A stretch of DNA of 64,000 nucleotides, from positions 1,178,001 through 1,242,000 of the forward strand of contig NZ_CP092365.1 of assembly GCF_022370835.2 (NCBI RefSeq). The letters are read 5' to 3'. The notes under the pieces are model-generated. The model did not search any database. It saw only the letters and a list, made by a program, of their open reading frames with translations, and was not told the DNA's origin. The stretch is from Mycolicibacillus parakoreensis (GTDB lineage: Bacteria; Actinomycetota; Actinomycetes; Mycobacteriales; Mycobacteriaceae). Below, piece by piece: positions 1-8,196 of this stretch. Position numbers and translations under genes: made by a program. Numbering within the stretch: position 1 is the stretch's first letter; every line of letters begins with the position of its first letter.

Positions 1-146
1 GCGTCGCGCGCTACCTGCCGGATCGTCGTCGCAGCAAAACCGTCGTCGGCGAACCGGGCCCGGGCCGCATCCAGGATGGCCTGCCGTGTCCCACTCGGGC
101 CCGGCCGACGACCGCGGCGCGGGCCGGTCGATGGTGTGCCGCTCAC
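1..146 (-). CDS. TetR/AcrR-family regulator, N-terminal part, cut by the window edge
   Basis: Reading the minus strand from GTG at 146 gives a short basic arm (RRGRRPGPSGTR), then QAILDAARARFADDGF and AATTIRQVARD. This is the first two helices of a TetR DNA-binding domain. The rest of the protein lies beyond base 1. The start is supported by a TAAGGT -10 box (155-160 on the minus strand) 8 bases upstream, consistent with a leaderless GTG; the same bases could also serve as a weak Shine-Dalgarno. It diverges from the CocE-like hydrolase, and a perfect palindrome lies between them, so it probably controls itself and that hydrolase. The ligand is unknown. Confidence 0.85.
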   Translation of the reverse strand, partial: MSGTPSTGPRRGRRPGPSGTRQAILDAARARFADDGFAATTIRQVARD

Positions 147-177
147 GACCCATGACCTTACCGCCACCGACATCGAT

Positions 178-193
178 ATCAACGTATGTTGAT
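178..193. promoter_or_regulatory. Palindromic TetR-type operator between divergent genes
   Basis: ATCAAC-GTAT-GTTGAT is a perfect 6-4-6 inverted repeat in the gap between the TetR gene and the hydrolase. Each half contains TTGAT, so the palindrome coincides with the -35 elements of both divergent promoters. A repressor bound here would block both. Assignment to the neighbouring TetR is inference from position. Confidence 0.7.
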
Positions 194-217
194 TTAATCT
201 CGGGTGGCTTCTACCAT
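189..217 (+). promoter_or_regulatory. SigA-type promoter of the CocE-like hydrolase
   Basis: TTGATT (189-194) and TACCAT (212-217) are separated by exactly 17 bases. The ATG at 224 follows the -10 box by 6 bases, suggesting a leaderless transcript. The -35 box overlaps the right half of the palindromic operator. Confidence 0.55.
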
Positions 218-223
218 CGCGAT

Positions 224-1966
224 ATGACCCAGGTGCAGAAAGTGTTCGTGCCGTCGCAACCGTTGGAGCCGGGCGACCGGTACGGGGTGCTGAGCGGGTA
301 CGACCCGGGGGTGCGGACCCTGCCGGCCGGGTTTCGACTCGCCCCGCCGTTTCGTGAACTGCCCATCGACATCGTGCTGGACAAAGACGTCGCGGTCACC
401 CTGCGTGACGGGGTGACGACCTATGTCGACATCCTGCGCCCCGCGGGCGCCCAGAAGGTTCCGGTGATCGTGGCATGGAGTCCCTACGGCAAAGGCGAGG
501 GCAGCGCTCCGGCCGCGATGGGCGTGTTCGACCTGGTCGGTTTGGACAACGCCATCGTGTCGGGACTGCAGAAGTTCGAGGGGCCTGACCCCGCGTATTG
601 GTGCGCCCACGGCTATGCGATCTGCAACCCCGATGTTCGCGGCGTCGCCGATAGCGACGGCGACAGCGTGTTGTGGGACCGGCAGGAGGGTCGGGACTCC
701 TATGACCTGATCGAGTGGCTGGCACGCCAGCACTGGTGCACCGGGAAGGTCGCGATGAGCGGCACCTCGTATCTGGCTGTCGCGCAGTGGTTCGCCGCGG
801 CGGAGCAGCCGCCGCATCTGGCGGCGATCAACCCGTGGGAGGGTGTCAGCGACGTCTACCGCGACCTGGTGATGCGGGGCGGCATGCCCGACACCGGTTT
901 CGCCCGGCAGCTGCGGGACCACAGTTACTGGGGCAACGGGCGTAAGGAGGACATCCTCGCCGAGGTGGAGCGGTATCCGCTCATCAACGAGCTGTGGGAG
1001 CAGAAGATCCCGGCCTTCGAACGGATCACCGTGCCGGCGTACGTCGTGGCCAGCTACTCCAACACGCTGCACACCGCCGGGACGTTCCGCGCGTGGCGCC
1101 GCATCGGGTCGTCGGCCAAGTGGCTGCGCATCCACAACAGCCAGGAGTGGCCCGACTACTACGACGAAGCGAGACGCGACGATCTGCGCCGGTTCTTCGA
1201 TCATTTCCTCAAAGGCGAGGACAACGGTTGGGATCAGACTCCCCGGGTCCGCTACGCCGTTCTTGATCTCGACGGCGGCGACCGGGTCGACGTCGCGGCC
1301 GACGAGTTCCCGCCGCCGGAGGTGACCTACCGCAAGTACTACCTCGAGGCGCGGCAGCGCACCCTGGTCACCGAGGCGCCCACGCAGGAGGCGACCGCGG
1401 ACTACGACACCGGGGCGACGGCGAACCTGGTGTCGTTCCTCGTGCGTTTCGCGCAAGAAACCACCGTGGTCGGTTATCCGAAGGTGCGGCTGTGGGTGCA
1501 GGCCGACGGCGCCGACGACATGGACCTGTTCGTCGTTGTTCAGAAGCTCAACGCCCACGGCACGCCGTTGCAGGTGTTCACCGTGCCCAACCGGAGCGCC
1601 AGGATCCACGATGCCACCGAGCGGGGTGCGTCGATTCTGCGGTACAAGGGCTCGCAGGGGCGCCTACGGGTGTCGATGCGACACCTGGACCCGGTGGTGT
1701 CGACCGACGAGGTTCCCGCCCACAGCTTCGACCGGGTCCAGAAGTTGAGCCCCGGTGAGGTCGTCGACGTTGAAATCGATCTGTTGCCGGTCGGGTTGGT
1801 GTTCCGTGCGGGCGAGCAGCTGCGGCTCGTGATCAGTGCCCGGGACCCGTTCGGGCCGTGGATGCCCGGTCTGCGCGAATACCGCCCACGCAACAGTGGG
1901 CGCCACATTGTGCACACCGGGGGAGCGCGTCACTCGTATCTGCAACTGCCGATCACGGCGCGGTGA
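224..1966 (+). CDS. CocE/NonD-family serine hydrolase (X-Pro dipeptidyl-peptidase-like)
   Basis: A 580-residue alpha/beta hydrolase of the CocE/NonD family, which includes cocaine esterase and X-Pro dipeptidyl-peptidase S15-type enzymes that cleave acyl esters or amides. The nucleophile elbow GTSY places Ser182 after the expected strand-and-helix pattern (YDLIEWLARQHW). The C-terminal third is the beta-rich jelly-roll domain of this family and ends near RPRNSGRHIVH. No signal peptide is visible from ATG 224, so it should be cytoplasmic. ATG 224 is preferred to upstream in-frame starts because it lies 6 bases after the -10 box and because the upstream extension overlaps the divergent regulator. 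The substrate cannot be predicted. A TetR regulator diverges from it and probably represses it. Confidence 0.9.
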   Translation: MTQVQKVFVPSQPLEPGDRYGVLSGYDPGVRTLPAGFRLAPPFRELPIDIVLDKDVAVTLRDGVTTYVDILRPAGAQKVPVIVAWSPYGKGEGSAPAAMGVFDLVGLDNAIVSGLQKFEGPDPAYWCAHGYAICNPDVRGVADSDGDSVLWDRQEGRDSYDLIEWLARQHWCTGKVAMSGTSYLAVAQWFAAAEQPPHLAAINPWEGVSDVYRDLVMRGGMPDTGFARQLRDHSYWGNGRKEDILAEVERYPLINELWEQKIPAFERITVPAYVVASYSNTLHTAGTFRAWRRIGSSAKWLRIHNSQEWPDYYDEARRDDLRRFFDHFLKGEDNGWDQTPRVRYAVLDLDGGDRVDVAADEFPPPEVTYRKYYLEARQRTLVTEAPTQEATADYDTGATANLVSFLVRFAQETTVVGYPKVRLWVQADGADDMDLFVVVQKLNAHGTPLQVFTVPNRSARIHDATERGASILRYKGSQGRLRVSMRHLDPVVSTDEVPAHSFDRVQKLSPGEVVDVEIDLLPVGLVFRAGEQLRLVISARDPFGPWMPGLREYRPRNSGRHIVHTGGARHSYLQLPITAR

Positions 1967-2023
1967 AGGCGCGCAAAATACGCCCCGGCGCACGGCGGCG
2001 GGGACACACCGCGCACACGCAGA

Positions 2024-2053
2024 AAGCGCCGCTTGCCTGAGCAAACGACGCTT
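2024..2053 (-). terminator. Probable terminator downstream of tRNA-His
   Basis: On the minus strand, 13-base arms (2041-2053 and 2024-2036) flank a 4-base loop. The two non-Watson-Crick positions become G-U wobbles only in the minus-strand RNA, which suggests it works in that direction. It starts 10 bases past the tRNA 3' end and is followed by a short T-rich stretch. The T run is weak. Confidence 0.5.
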
Positions 2054-2063
2054 CCCGCATCGG

Positions 2064-2137
2064 GGTGGCTGACGGGGCTCGAACCCGCGACATCCAGGAT
2101 CACAACCTGGTGCTCTACCAACTGAACTACAGCCACC
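2064..2137 (-). tRNA. tRNA-His (GTG)
   Basis: The minus strand folds as a tRNA with a 7-bp acceptor (GTGGCTG/CAGCCAC), the extra G-1 paired with C73 that is diagnostic of tRNA-His, a D arm, anticodon GTG between CCAGG and CCTGG, and a normal T arm (GGTTCGAGCC). CCA is not encoded. It lies directly downstream of orn, as in other mycobacteria. Confidence 0.95.
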
Positions 2138-2175
2138 ATCGCCGCCGGCCGGTCACCCGGCAGCGGCTCCCCATA

Positions 2176-2823
2176 CTAGCCGTTGGAGTGCCCGGGGGCC
2201 GAATCGGTTTTGCCCGGCGCCTCCGCGGGCGCGCCGAGCTGCGCGCTGACCGCGGTGATATCGCTGGTAGACGGCCCGGGTGGGGGCACGAACGCGGTGC
2301 GCCGATAGAACTGCAGTTCCCGGATGGACTCGCGGATGTCGGCCAGGGCCCGGTGGGCCAGCCCCTTGGCGGGCTGACCGAAGTACACCCGCGGATACCA
2401 GCGCCGGCACAGCTCCTTGATCGAGGAGACGTCGACCATCCGGTAGTGCAGAAACGCGTCGAGCTCGGGCATGTCGCGGGCGATGAAGCCGCGGTCGGTG
2501 GCGATCGAGTTCCCGGCCAGCGGCACCGTCTTGGCGTGTTTGACGTGTCTGCGCAGGTAGTCGAGGACCCTCTGCTGCGCGGTCGCCACGTCCACGGTGG
2601 AGGCGCGGACCTCCTCGATCAGCCCGGAACGGGTGTGCATGTCGGTGACGACGTCGATCATCGAATCCAGCGCCGCGTCGTCGGCGTGGATGACGATGTC
2701 GATCCCCTCGTCGAGCACGTTCAGGTCGCTGTCGGTGACCACCGCGGCGATCTCGATCAGTTTGTCCGAGCTCAGATCCAGACCGGTCATCTCGCAGTCG
2801 ATCCACACCAGCTCATCGCGCAT
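2176..2823 (-). CDS. orn: Oligoribonuclease Orn
   Basis: A 215-residue DEDDh-type 3'-5' exoribonuclease that degrades 2-5 nt RNA, including pGpG from c-di-GMP, to mononucleotides. The first exonuclease motif is at the N-terminus ([10 protein letters not shown]), followed by IVIHADD, the second motif near [14 protein letters not shown] and the HRALADI motif with the catalytic His/Asp near the C-terminus. Length matches the mycobacterial enzyme (about 215). The start is ATG 2823, because a TACTGT -10 box lies 7 bases upstream, a leaderless arrangement. An in-frame GTG 9 bases upstream would fall within the expected 5' end. It diverges from the HerA-like ATPase gene. Confidence 0.97.
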   Translation of the reverse strand: MRDELVWIDCEMTGLDLSSDKLIEIAAVVTDSDLNVLDEGIDIVIHADDAALDSMIDVVTDMHTRSGLIEEVRASTVDVATAQQRVLDYLRRHVKHAKTVPLAGNSIATDRGFIARDMPELDAFLHYRMVDVSSIKELCRRWYPRVYFGQPAKGLAHRALADIRESIRELQFYRRTAFVPPPGPSTSDITAVSAQLGAPAEAPGKTDSAPGHSNG

Positions 2824-2953
2824 TGCACTCACAGTAGGCCCACGGTAGCCGCTGTCCTCCCGGCGCCCGCCCGCGGCCAAGTAATGTTCTCGATTGCCCC
2901 GGCTTCGGGGCGGCAGCGCACCGATCACGAACACGAGTCGAGGACACGGGTCA

Positions 2954-4480
2954 ATGAGCACTGAATCGAGCGCCGGCGAGGCTCAGCGGATCGCGGCCGG
3001 CTACACCTCCGAGGGCGCGGCGCTGGAGATGGGCACCGTCGTCGTCGACGGCGCCGTCGACCCGGACGCGCGGGTGCGCATCCCGCTGGCCACCCTCAAC
3101 CGCCACGGGCTGGTCGCCGGGGCCACCGGCACCGGCAAAACCAAGACCCTGCAGGTCATCGCCGAGCAGCTCTCCGCGGCGGGGGTGCCGGTGCTGATGG
3201 CCGACATCAAAGGGGATCTGTCCGGGCTGGCCCGTCCCGGCGACAGCGGCGAGAAGATCACCGCGCGCGCCCGTGACACCGGTGACGCCTGGTCGCCGGC
3301 GGCGTTTCCGGTGGAGTTCGTGTCGTTGGGCACCGGGGGCATCGGGGTGCCGGTGCGCGCCACCATCTCCGGTTTCGGGCCGATCCTGTTGGCGAAGGTG
3401 CTCGGGCTCAACGCCACCCAGGAGTCCACGTTGGGGTTGATCTTCCACTGGGCCGACCGGAACGACTACCCGCTGTTGGATCTCAAAGACCTGCGGGCGG
3501 TGATCAGCCACCTCACCAGCGACGCCGGTAAAGCCGACCTCAAGGGACTCGGTGGGGTGTCGAAGGCCACCGCCGGGGTGATCCTGAGGGCGTTGGTCAA
3601 CCTGGAGGCCGAAGGTGCGGACACCTTCTTCGGTGAGCCCCAACTGGACCCGAAGGATCTGCTGCGGGTCGACTCGACCGGCCACGGCGTCATCACCTTG
3701 ATGGAGTTGGGCGATCAGGCCGGCCGACCGGTGCTGTTCTCCACGTTTTTGATGTGGGTGCTCGCCGAGCTGTTCACCCTGCTGCCGGAGGTCGGCGACG
3801 TCGACAAACCCAAGCTGGTGTTCGTGTTCGACGAGGCGCATCTGCTGTTCACCGACGCCTCCAAGGCCTTCCTCGACCAGGTCGAGCAGACCGTCAAACT
3901 CATCCGCTCCAAGGGGGTGGGGGTGTTGTTCTGCACGCAGCTGCCCACCGACGTGCCCAACGCGGTGCTCTCCCAACTGGGGGCGCGCGTGCAGCACGCG
4001 CTGCGGGCTTTCACCCCCGACGACCAGAAGGCGCTGAGCAAAACGGTGCGCACCTACCCGAAAACCAAGGTCTACGACCTCGAGTCGGCGCTGACCTCGC
4101 TGGGCATCGGTGAAGCGGTGATCACCGTGCTCTCCGAGACGGGGGCGCCGACCCCGGTGGCCTGGACGCGCCTGCGCGCCCCACGGTCGCTGATGGCCGC
4201 GATCGGTGACGACGCCATCGGGCAGGCGGCGCAGTCCAGCAGCCTGCAGGCGCGATACGGCGAGACCGTCGACCGGGATTCGGCCTATGAGCGGCTCAGC
4301 CGACGCGAAACCCCGCCGGAGGGCTCGCTGCAACGGCCGAAACCGGACAAACCCGGGTGGTTCGCCCGCTTGATGGAGAGCCGCGCGATGAAAGCCTTCC
4401 TGACCACCTTGGCCACCGTTTTGGGTCGGGAGTTGGCGCGCCGGGCCGGGGGTAAGGGCAGCTCGCGGCGCCGGCGCTGA
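2954..4480 (+). CDS. HerA-like ATPase, YjgR/DUF853 family (Rv2510c-like)
   Basis: A 508-residue P-loop ATPase of the FtsK/HerA superfamily, DUF853 (YjgR) branch. Walker A is [10 protein letters not shown] with Lys62. Walker B is [12 protein letters not shown] with Asp293 and Glu294. A sensor-like stretch follows ([31 protein letters not shown]). The C-terminus is basic and ends in an Arg-rich stretch. Family members are annotated as putative DNA helicases or translocases, but the cellular role is not settled. A TAATGT -10 box at 2882-2887 and a small GC hairpin (2896-2911) lie in its 5' region. It diverges from orn with 130 bases between starts. Confidence 0.88.
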   Translation: MSTESSAGEAQRIAAGYTSEGAALEMGTVVVDGAVDPDARVRIPLATLNRHGLVAGATGTGKTKTLQVIAEQLSAAGVPVLMADIKGDLSGLARPGDSGEKITARARDTGDAWSPAAFPVEFVSLGTGGIGVPVRATISGFGPILLAKVLGLNATQESTLGLIFHWADRNDYPLLDLKDLRAVISHLTSDAGKADLKGLGGVSKATAGVILRALVNLEAEGADTFFGEPQLDPKDLLRVDSTGHGVITLMELGDQAGRPVLFSTFLMWVLAELFTLLPEVGDVDKPKLVFVFDEAHLLFTDASKAFLDQVEQTVKLIRSKGVGVLFCTQLPTDVPNAVLSQLGARVQHALRAFTPDDQKALSKTVRTYPKTKVYDLESALTSLGIGEAVITVLSETGAPTPVAWTRLRAPRSLMAAIGDDAIGQAAQSSSLQARYGETVDRDSAYERLSRRETPPEGSLQRPKPDKPGWFARLMESRAMKAFLTTLATVLGRELARRAGGKGSSRRRR

Positions 4481-4492
4481 TCGGCGCGCGGA

Positions 4493-5299
4493 TCAGGCGC
4501 CGCCGAGTTTCTTGTAGAAGCTGCCGACGATCGGGGCGACGACGGCGCGCGGAACATAGCCGGCGGCCACCGACATCGCCTTGGAGGTGACCCCGGGCAC
4601 CACCCGCATCTTGTTGCGCTCCAACGAATCCAGCGAGAGCTTCGCGGTGTGCTCCACCGAGATCCACAGGAAATCCGGCACCAGTTTGTCGACCAGCGAC
4701 GCCTGCGCCGGGTCGGGCGCCTCGGCGCGCACCGGGCCCGGTGCCAGCAGCGTGACGTGCACCCCGCTCTTTTTCAACTCGCCCCGCAACGATTCGCTGA
4801 AGGTGTTGACGAACGCCTTGCTCGCCGCGTAGGTGGCGTTGTTCGGTATCGGGGAGTTGCCCGCCGCCGACCCGGAGATCAGGATGCCGCCTGCGTGGCG
4901 CGCCACCATCCCGGGCAGCACCGCCAACACCAGATCGTGCACCGCCACGGCGTTGAGTTGCACCTGGGCGCGCTCCTCGCCCGGGTCCAGGCCGGCGACC
5001 GGCCCGAACGTGGCGGTACCGGCATTGGCGCACAGGATCGAGATGGGGCGTTCGGCGAGCTCGTCGACGAGCCCGGAGCGCGCGGCGGGATCGGCCAGAT
5101 CCACCGCGCGGATCTCGACGGTGACCCCGTAGCGCTCGGTCAACCGGGCCGCCAGCGCCTGGAGCACCTCCGCGCGGCGGGCGGTGATGATCAGGTGGTG
5201 GCCGCGCGCGGCCAACTCGGTGGCCAGGGCTTCACCGATGCCCTGCGAGGCGCCGGTGACGACGGCGCGGGCGTCCGGGCTGGGGGTGGGGACGGGCAT
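4493..5299 (-). CDS. cmrA: Short-chain reductase, mycolate beta-keto reductase CmrA (Rv2509-like)
   Basis: A 268-residue classical SDR. The cofactor motif TGASQGIG is at residues 15-22, CANAG follows the fourth strand, the catalytic Ser is in ISGSAAG, and the YAASK motif gives Tyr157 and Lys161. The C-terminal region (SFYKKLGGA) is typical of the mycobacterial Rv2509 group, reported to reduce the beta-keto group of nascent mycolic esters in the last step of mycolate synthesis. The assignment rests on sequence type and conserved position next to an Rv2510c-like gene. A TAGGAT -10 box lies 6 bases upstream of ATG 5299, suggesting a leaderless mRNA. It is convergent with the DUF853 gene (12 bases apart) and diverges from an MFS gene. 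Confidence 0.88.
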   Translation of the reverse strand: MPVPTPSPDARAVVTGASQGIGEALATELAARGHHLIITARRAEVLQALAARLTERYGVTVEIRAVDLADPAARSGLVDELAERPISILCANAGTATFGPVAGLDPGEERAQVQLNAVAVHDLVLAVLPGMVARHAGGILISGSAAGNSPIPNNATYAASKAFVNTFSESLRGELKKSGVHVTLLAPGPVRAEAPDPAQASLVDKLVPDFLWISVEHTAKLSLDSLERNKMRVVPGVTSKAMSVAAGYVPRAVVAPIVGSFYKKLGGA

Positions 5300-5305
5300 G
5301 CGTTG

Positions 5306-5326
5306 ATCCTAAACAGCGGCTAATGT
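5306..5326. promoter_or_regulatory. Compact bidirectional promoter for cmrA and the MFS gene
   Basis: A minus-strand TAGGAT (5306-5311) precedes cmrA by 6 bases, and a plus-strand TAATGT (5321-5326) precedes the MFS ATG at 5335 by 8 bases. The two -10 boxes are only 9 bases apart, so the polymerase footprints must overlap and the promoters probably exclude each other. No good -35 box is seen on either side. Confidence 0.5.
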
Positions 5327-5334
5327 TCGCCGAC

Positions 5335-6654
5335 ATGGGCAACCCGGAGGCGCGGCCGCAGCGTGCCCGGGTGGTGGCCTGGGCGTTGTGGGACTGTGGC
5401 TCGGCCGGGCTCAACGCGATCGTGGTCACGTTCGTGTTCTCGGTGTATCTGACCAGCACCGTGGGGGCCGAGCACCCCGGGACCACCGCGTCGGCCAGCT
5501 GGCTGGGCCGCGCCATGACCATCGCGGGGCTGATCGTGGCGGTGCTCGCCCCGGCGATCGGGGTCTGGGTCGAGGCCCCGCACCGGCGCCGCACCGCGTT
5601 GAGCGTGCTCACCGCTGTGGCGGTGGCGCTGACCGCCGCGATGAGCCAGATCCGGGCCGATTCGGCCTACCTGCTGGCCGGGCTGGCGTTGCTCGCCGCC
5701 GCCGCGGCCTGCGGGGACCTCGCCGGGGTGCCCTACAACGCGATGTTGCGCCAGGTGTCCACCCCGGCGAACGCCGGGCGGGTCTCCGGATTCGGCTGGG
5801 CCACCGGCTACGCCGGTGCCGTGGTGTTGTTGCTCCTGGTCTACGTCGGGTTCTTCGTCGGCGACGGCGACACCCGCGGGGTGCTGGCGCTGAGCACCGG
5901 CGACGGCCACAACGTGCGGATGGCGATGCTTCTGGCGGCGGCGTGGCTGGCCGTGTTCGCGGCGCCGCTGCTGGTGACCGCCCACCACCTCAGCCCGACC
6001 GCGCCGCACCCGCCGCCGCGGCTGGGGCTTTTCGGCGGCTACCGCAAGCTCGCGGCGGATCTGCGCGCCGAGTGGCGCCGCGACCGCAACCTGGTCTATT
6101 TCCTGCTGGCCAGCGCGGTCTACCGGGACGGGCTGGTGGGGGTGTTCGCGTTCGGTGCGGTGCTGGGGGTCAACGTCTACGGCATCTCGTCGGCCGACGT
6201 GCTGCTGTTCGGCGGGACCGCCTCGGTGGTGGCCGCCGTCGGGGCGGTCACCGGCGGGCTGCTCGACGATCGGGTGGGCTCCAAACCGATCATCGTCGGG
6301 TCGCTGTCGGCGATGATCGTGGTCGGGCTCGTGTTGCTGGCCTCGTCGGGCCCGCTGGTGTTCTGGGTGTGCGGGTTGGTGCTCTGCCTGTTCATCGGCC
6401 CCACCCAGTCCGCGTCGCGCACGCTGCTGCTGCGGATGGCCGGCAAGGGCCTGGAAGGGGTGGCGTTCGGCCTGTACACCATGACTGGGCGGGCGGTGAC
6501 GTTCCTGGCGCCATGGCTGTTCTCGGTGTTCGTCGACGTGTTCGCCACCGATCGGGCGGGGTTGGGCGGGCTGTGCGCGGTGCTGGCCGCGGGGCTGCTG
6601 GCGATGACGGCGGTGCGTACGCCGCCGCTCAGCCGGCCGCCGCGCAGATCGTGA
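5335..6654 (+). CDS. MFS transporter, UMF1/Atg22-like (Rv2508c-like)
   Basis: A membrane protein of 439 residues with about 12 hydrophobic segments and a short charged N-terminus. The first segment has WALWDCGSAGLNAIV, typical of UMF1/Atg22-like major facilitator proteins, and a cytoplasmic loop RKLAADLRAEWRRDRN splits the two halves. The substrate is unknown. ATG 5335 is preferred to ATG 5323, because 5323 lies inside the predicted -10 box and 5335 fits a leaderless start. The 3' end overlaps the convergent proline-rich membrane gene by 26 bases. Confidence 0.88.
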   Translation: MGNPEARPQRARVVAWALWDCGSAGLNAIVVTFVFSVYLTSTVGAEHPGTTASASWLGRAMTIAGLIVAVLAPAIGVWVEAPHRRRTALSVLTAVAVALTAAMSQIRADSAYLLAGLALLAAAAACGDLAGVPYNAMLRQVSTPANAGRVSGFGWATGYAGAVVLLLLVYVGFFVGDGDTRGVLALSTGDGHNVRMAMLLAAAWLAVFAAPLLVTAHHLSPTAPHPPPRLGLFGGYRKLAADLRAEWRRDRNLVYFLLASAVYRDGLVGVFAFGAVLGVNVYGISSADVLLFGGTASVVAAVGAVTGGLLDDRVGSKPIIVGSLSAMIVVGLVLLASSGPLVFWVCGLVLCLFIGPTQSASRTLLLRMAGKGLEGVAFGLYTMTGRAVTFLAPWLFSVFVDVFATDRAGLGGLCAVLAAGLLAMTAVRTPPLSRPPRRS

Positions 6655-7411
6655 GGAACGCCCCACTGTGTCGGCGCACCTGCTCGCCGTCGACGCTGAG
6701 CGAGCAGGTGACCTGGGTGCCCGCGGTGATCACCGTGACCATCGCCGCATCGGAGACCGACGCGTCGAGGCTGACCTGCATGCTCCACGGCAGCACCACG
6801 TTGAAGTCGGTCTGCAGCACCCCGCCGCTGTCGATGTAGGCGATGCTCAACGCCTTACCGCTGCCGCTGACCTGGTAACTCACCGCCTGGGTGGCTCCCG
6901 GCGGGGGCGTGGACGTCGGTGGCGCCGGGCTGGTCGGCGACGGCGGTGTGGGACCCGGGGAGGTCCGGGTCGGCGGTGGGGGGACCCGGGGGCGCTGCGG
7001 GGCGGTCGGCACCGGTGAGGACGGCGTGAGCGTCGGGGTCAACGGGGGCACCGCGGTGCGGTCGGAGTCGGAGGTGCCGGTGATCACCAACGCCACGACC
7101 AGGCCCACCACCAGCAGGACCGTGGCCCCGGTGAGCAGCCACAGCCATCGTGGGGTCCTGGGCGGTTCGGGCGGCGGTGGCGGCCGGCTCGCGGGCGGCT
7201 CACCCGGTGGCGGTTGCCAGTACCCGGTGGGCGCCGGGGGCGGTGCCGGGACGCCGGGGACGGTGTAGCCGGCGGTGTACGGCTGCTGTTCGCCGGCGTA
7301 GGCCGGATCGGGGTAGAGCGGATAGTCGACGACGGTCGGCTCAGCCCACTGCGGCGGCGGACTGTCCGGCCCGGAACCCGCCCGGGTGTACGGATCGTTT
7401 GCCCACCCCAT
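6629..7411 (-). CDS. Proline-rich membrane protein with MmpS-like C-terminal domain (Rv2507-like)
   Basis: 260 residues in three parts: a Pro/Tyr-rich cytoplasmic region (1-86), one transmembrane helix (about 90-111, WLLTGATVLLVVGLVVALVI), and a Pro/Thr/Ser-rich linker (115-175) leading to a beta-rich domain. That domain (YQVSGSG, SIAYIDSGG, CSLSVDGEQV) resembles the extracytoplasmic domain of MmpS proteins, which assist MmpL lipid exporters. No MmpL is nearby, so a transport role is only inference. Topology predicts an extracytoplasmic C-terminus. It lies 6 bases downstream of the TetR gene on the same strand, so the two are probably cotranscribed. Confidence 0.85.
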   Translation of the reverse strand: MGWANDPYTRAGSGPDSPPPQWAEPTVVDYPLYPDPAYAGEQQPYTAGYTVPGVPAPPPAPTGYWQPPPGEPPASRPPPPPEPPRTPRWLWLLTGATVLLVVGLVVALVITGTSDSDRTAVPPLTPTLTPSSPVPTAPQRPRVPPPPTRTSPGPTPPSPTSPAPPTSTPPPGATQAVSYQVSGSGKALSIAYIDSGGVLQTDFNVVLPWSMQVSLDASVSDAAMVTVITAGTQVTCSLSVDGEQVRRHSGAFLTICAAAG

Positions 7412-7417
7412 GGAGGG

Positions 7418-8077
7418 TCAGCGTACCCGCGCGCGGCGACCGCCCGGGCGATGCAGGGCAGCCAGCGTCATCGTCTGCATCAACGCCCGTGCCCGGTGGG
7501 TGTCGCCGGCCTTGGTGCCGATCGACTTCATGCTGTGCGGGGTCGAGTTCAGCAGGCCGAACGCCGCGTGTGCCATCAGCCGGGCATCGGCTGCGGTCAG
7601 CGTGGCGTCGAGGTCGCGGAGCACCGCCGCCCAGATCTCGACGTAGCGGCGCTGCGCCCGGCGCACCTGCCGCAGCGCGGTCGCCGGCAGGTGCGGCAGG
7701 TCGCGGTCTTGGATACGGATCAGGTTGGGTTCGCTGAACACGAAATCGAGGTGGAAGTCGACCAGCTGCGCCAAGGTGGCGTCCGGGGCGTCGCCGTGGG
7801 CGCGCAGCGCCTGCGCGCCGGCCAGCAGCCGGGCGCTGATGCCCACCAGCAACTCCACCAGCAGCGCCTCCTTGTTGGGGAAGTGGCGGTAGATCGCCGG
7901 TCCGCTCACCCCGGCGGCCGCGCCGATGTCTTCCAGGCGCACCGCCAGGAAGCCGCGCTCGGCGATGAGCCGCTCGGCCGCCCCCAACAGCTTGTTGCGG
8001 CGATCCGATTTGCGCTGGCTGCGTTGCCCGGCCGGCGTCACAGCGCCGTCGTGGTCACGCACCGCGGGCACCGCCAT
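7418..8077 (-). CDS. TetR-family regulator of the adjacent catabolic operon (Rv2506-like)
   Basis: 219 residues. The helix-turn-helix is at about residues 25-75 (KLLGAAERLIAERGFLAVRL, AAGVSGPAIYRHFPNKEALL), followed by an all-helical ligand domain. ATG 8077 has a strong Shine-Dalgarno (AGGGGGA). An in-frame ATG at 8110 is rejected because it lies inside the palindromic operator. It diverges from scoA, and two operator-like palindromes sit between them. By position and by its Rv2506-like context it is the likely repressor of the leucine/branched-chain operon. An acyl-CoA intermediate as ligand would be inference. Confidence 0.9.
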   Translation of the reverse strand: MAVPAVRDHDGAVTPAGQRSQRKSDRRNKLLGAAERLIAERGFLAVRLEDIGAAAGVSGPAIYRHFPNKEALLVELLVGISARLLAGAQALRAHGDAPDATLAQLVDFHLDFVFSEPNLIRIQDRDLPHLPATALRQVRRAQRRYVEIWAAVLRDLDATLTAADARLMAHAAFGLLNSTPHSMKSIGTKAGDTHRARALMQTMTLAALHRPGGRRARVR

Positions 8078-8098
8078 CGTCTCCCCCTGGACACTCCA

Positions 8099-8139
8099 GT
8101 TAATTACCATTAACCTACCATGAGTTAGTCATCGTTAAC
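8099..8139. promoter_or_regulatory. Twin operator sites between the TetR gene and scoA
   Basis: Site 1 (8099-8114) is GTTAAT-TACC-ATTAAC, a perfect 6-4-6 palindrome. Site 2 (8124-8139) is GTTAGT-CATC-GTTAAC, an imperfect version with the same 6-4-6 layout. The centres are 25 bases apart. The region also holds TAGGTT on the minus strand (8113-8118), a possible -10 for the regulator, and TACCAT on the plus strand (8116-8121), a possible -10 for scoA. Binding would cover both promoters. Confidence 0.65.
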
Positions 8140-8196
8140 CCAGATCGTTATTTGCGAGCCGTTGGCGCGCGACGCGTCGACAAGCCGGGAGGCACT

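Noticed and set aside
178..193. IS or transposon end at the palindrome near the left edge
   Set aside because: No transposase, second copy or direct repeat is seen. A promoter/operator role explains it.
194..1609. Long minus-strand open frame opposite the CocE-like hydrolase
   Set aside because: The plus strand encodes a recognisable hydrolase with a Ser motif; the opposite frame is a His/Arg/Gly-rich shadow typical of high-GC DNA.
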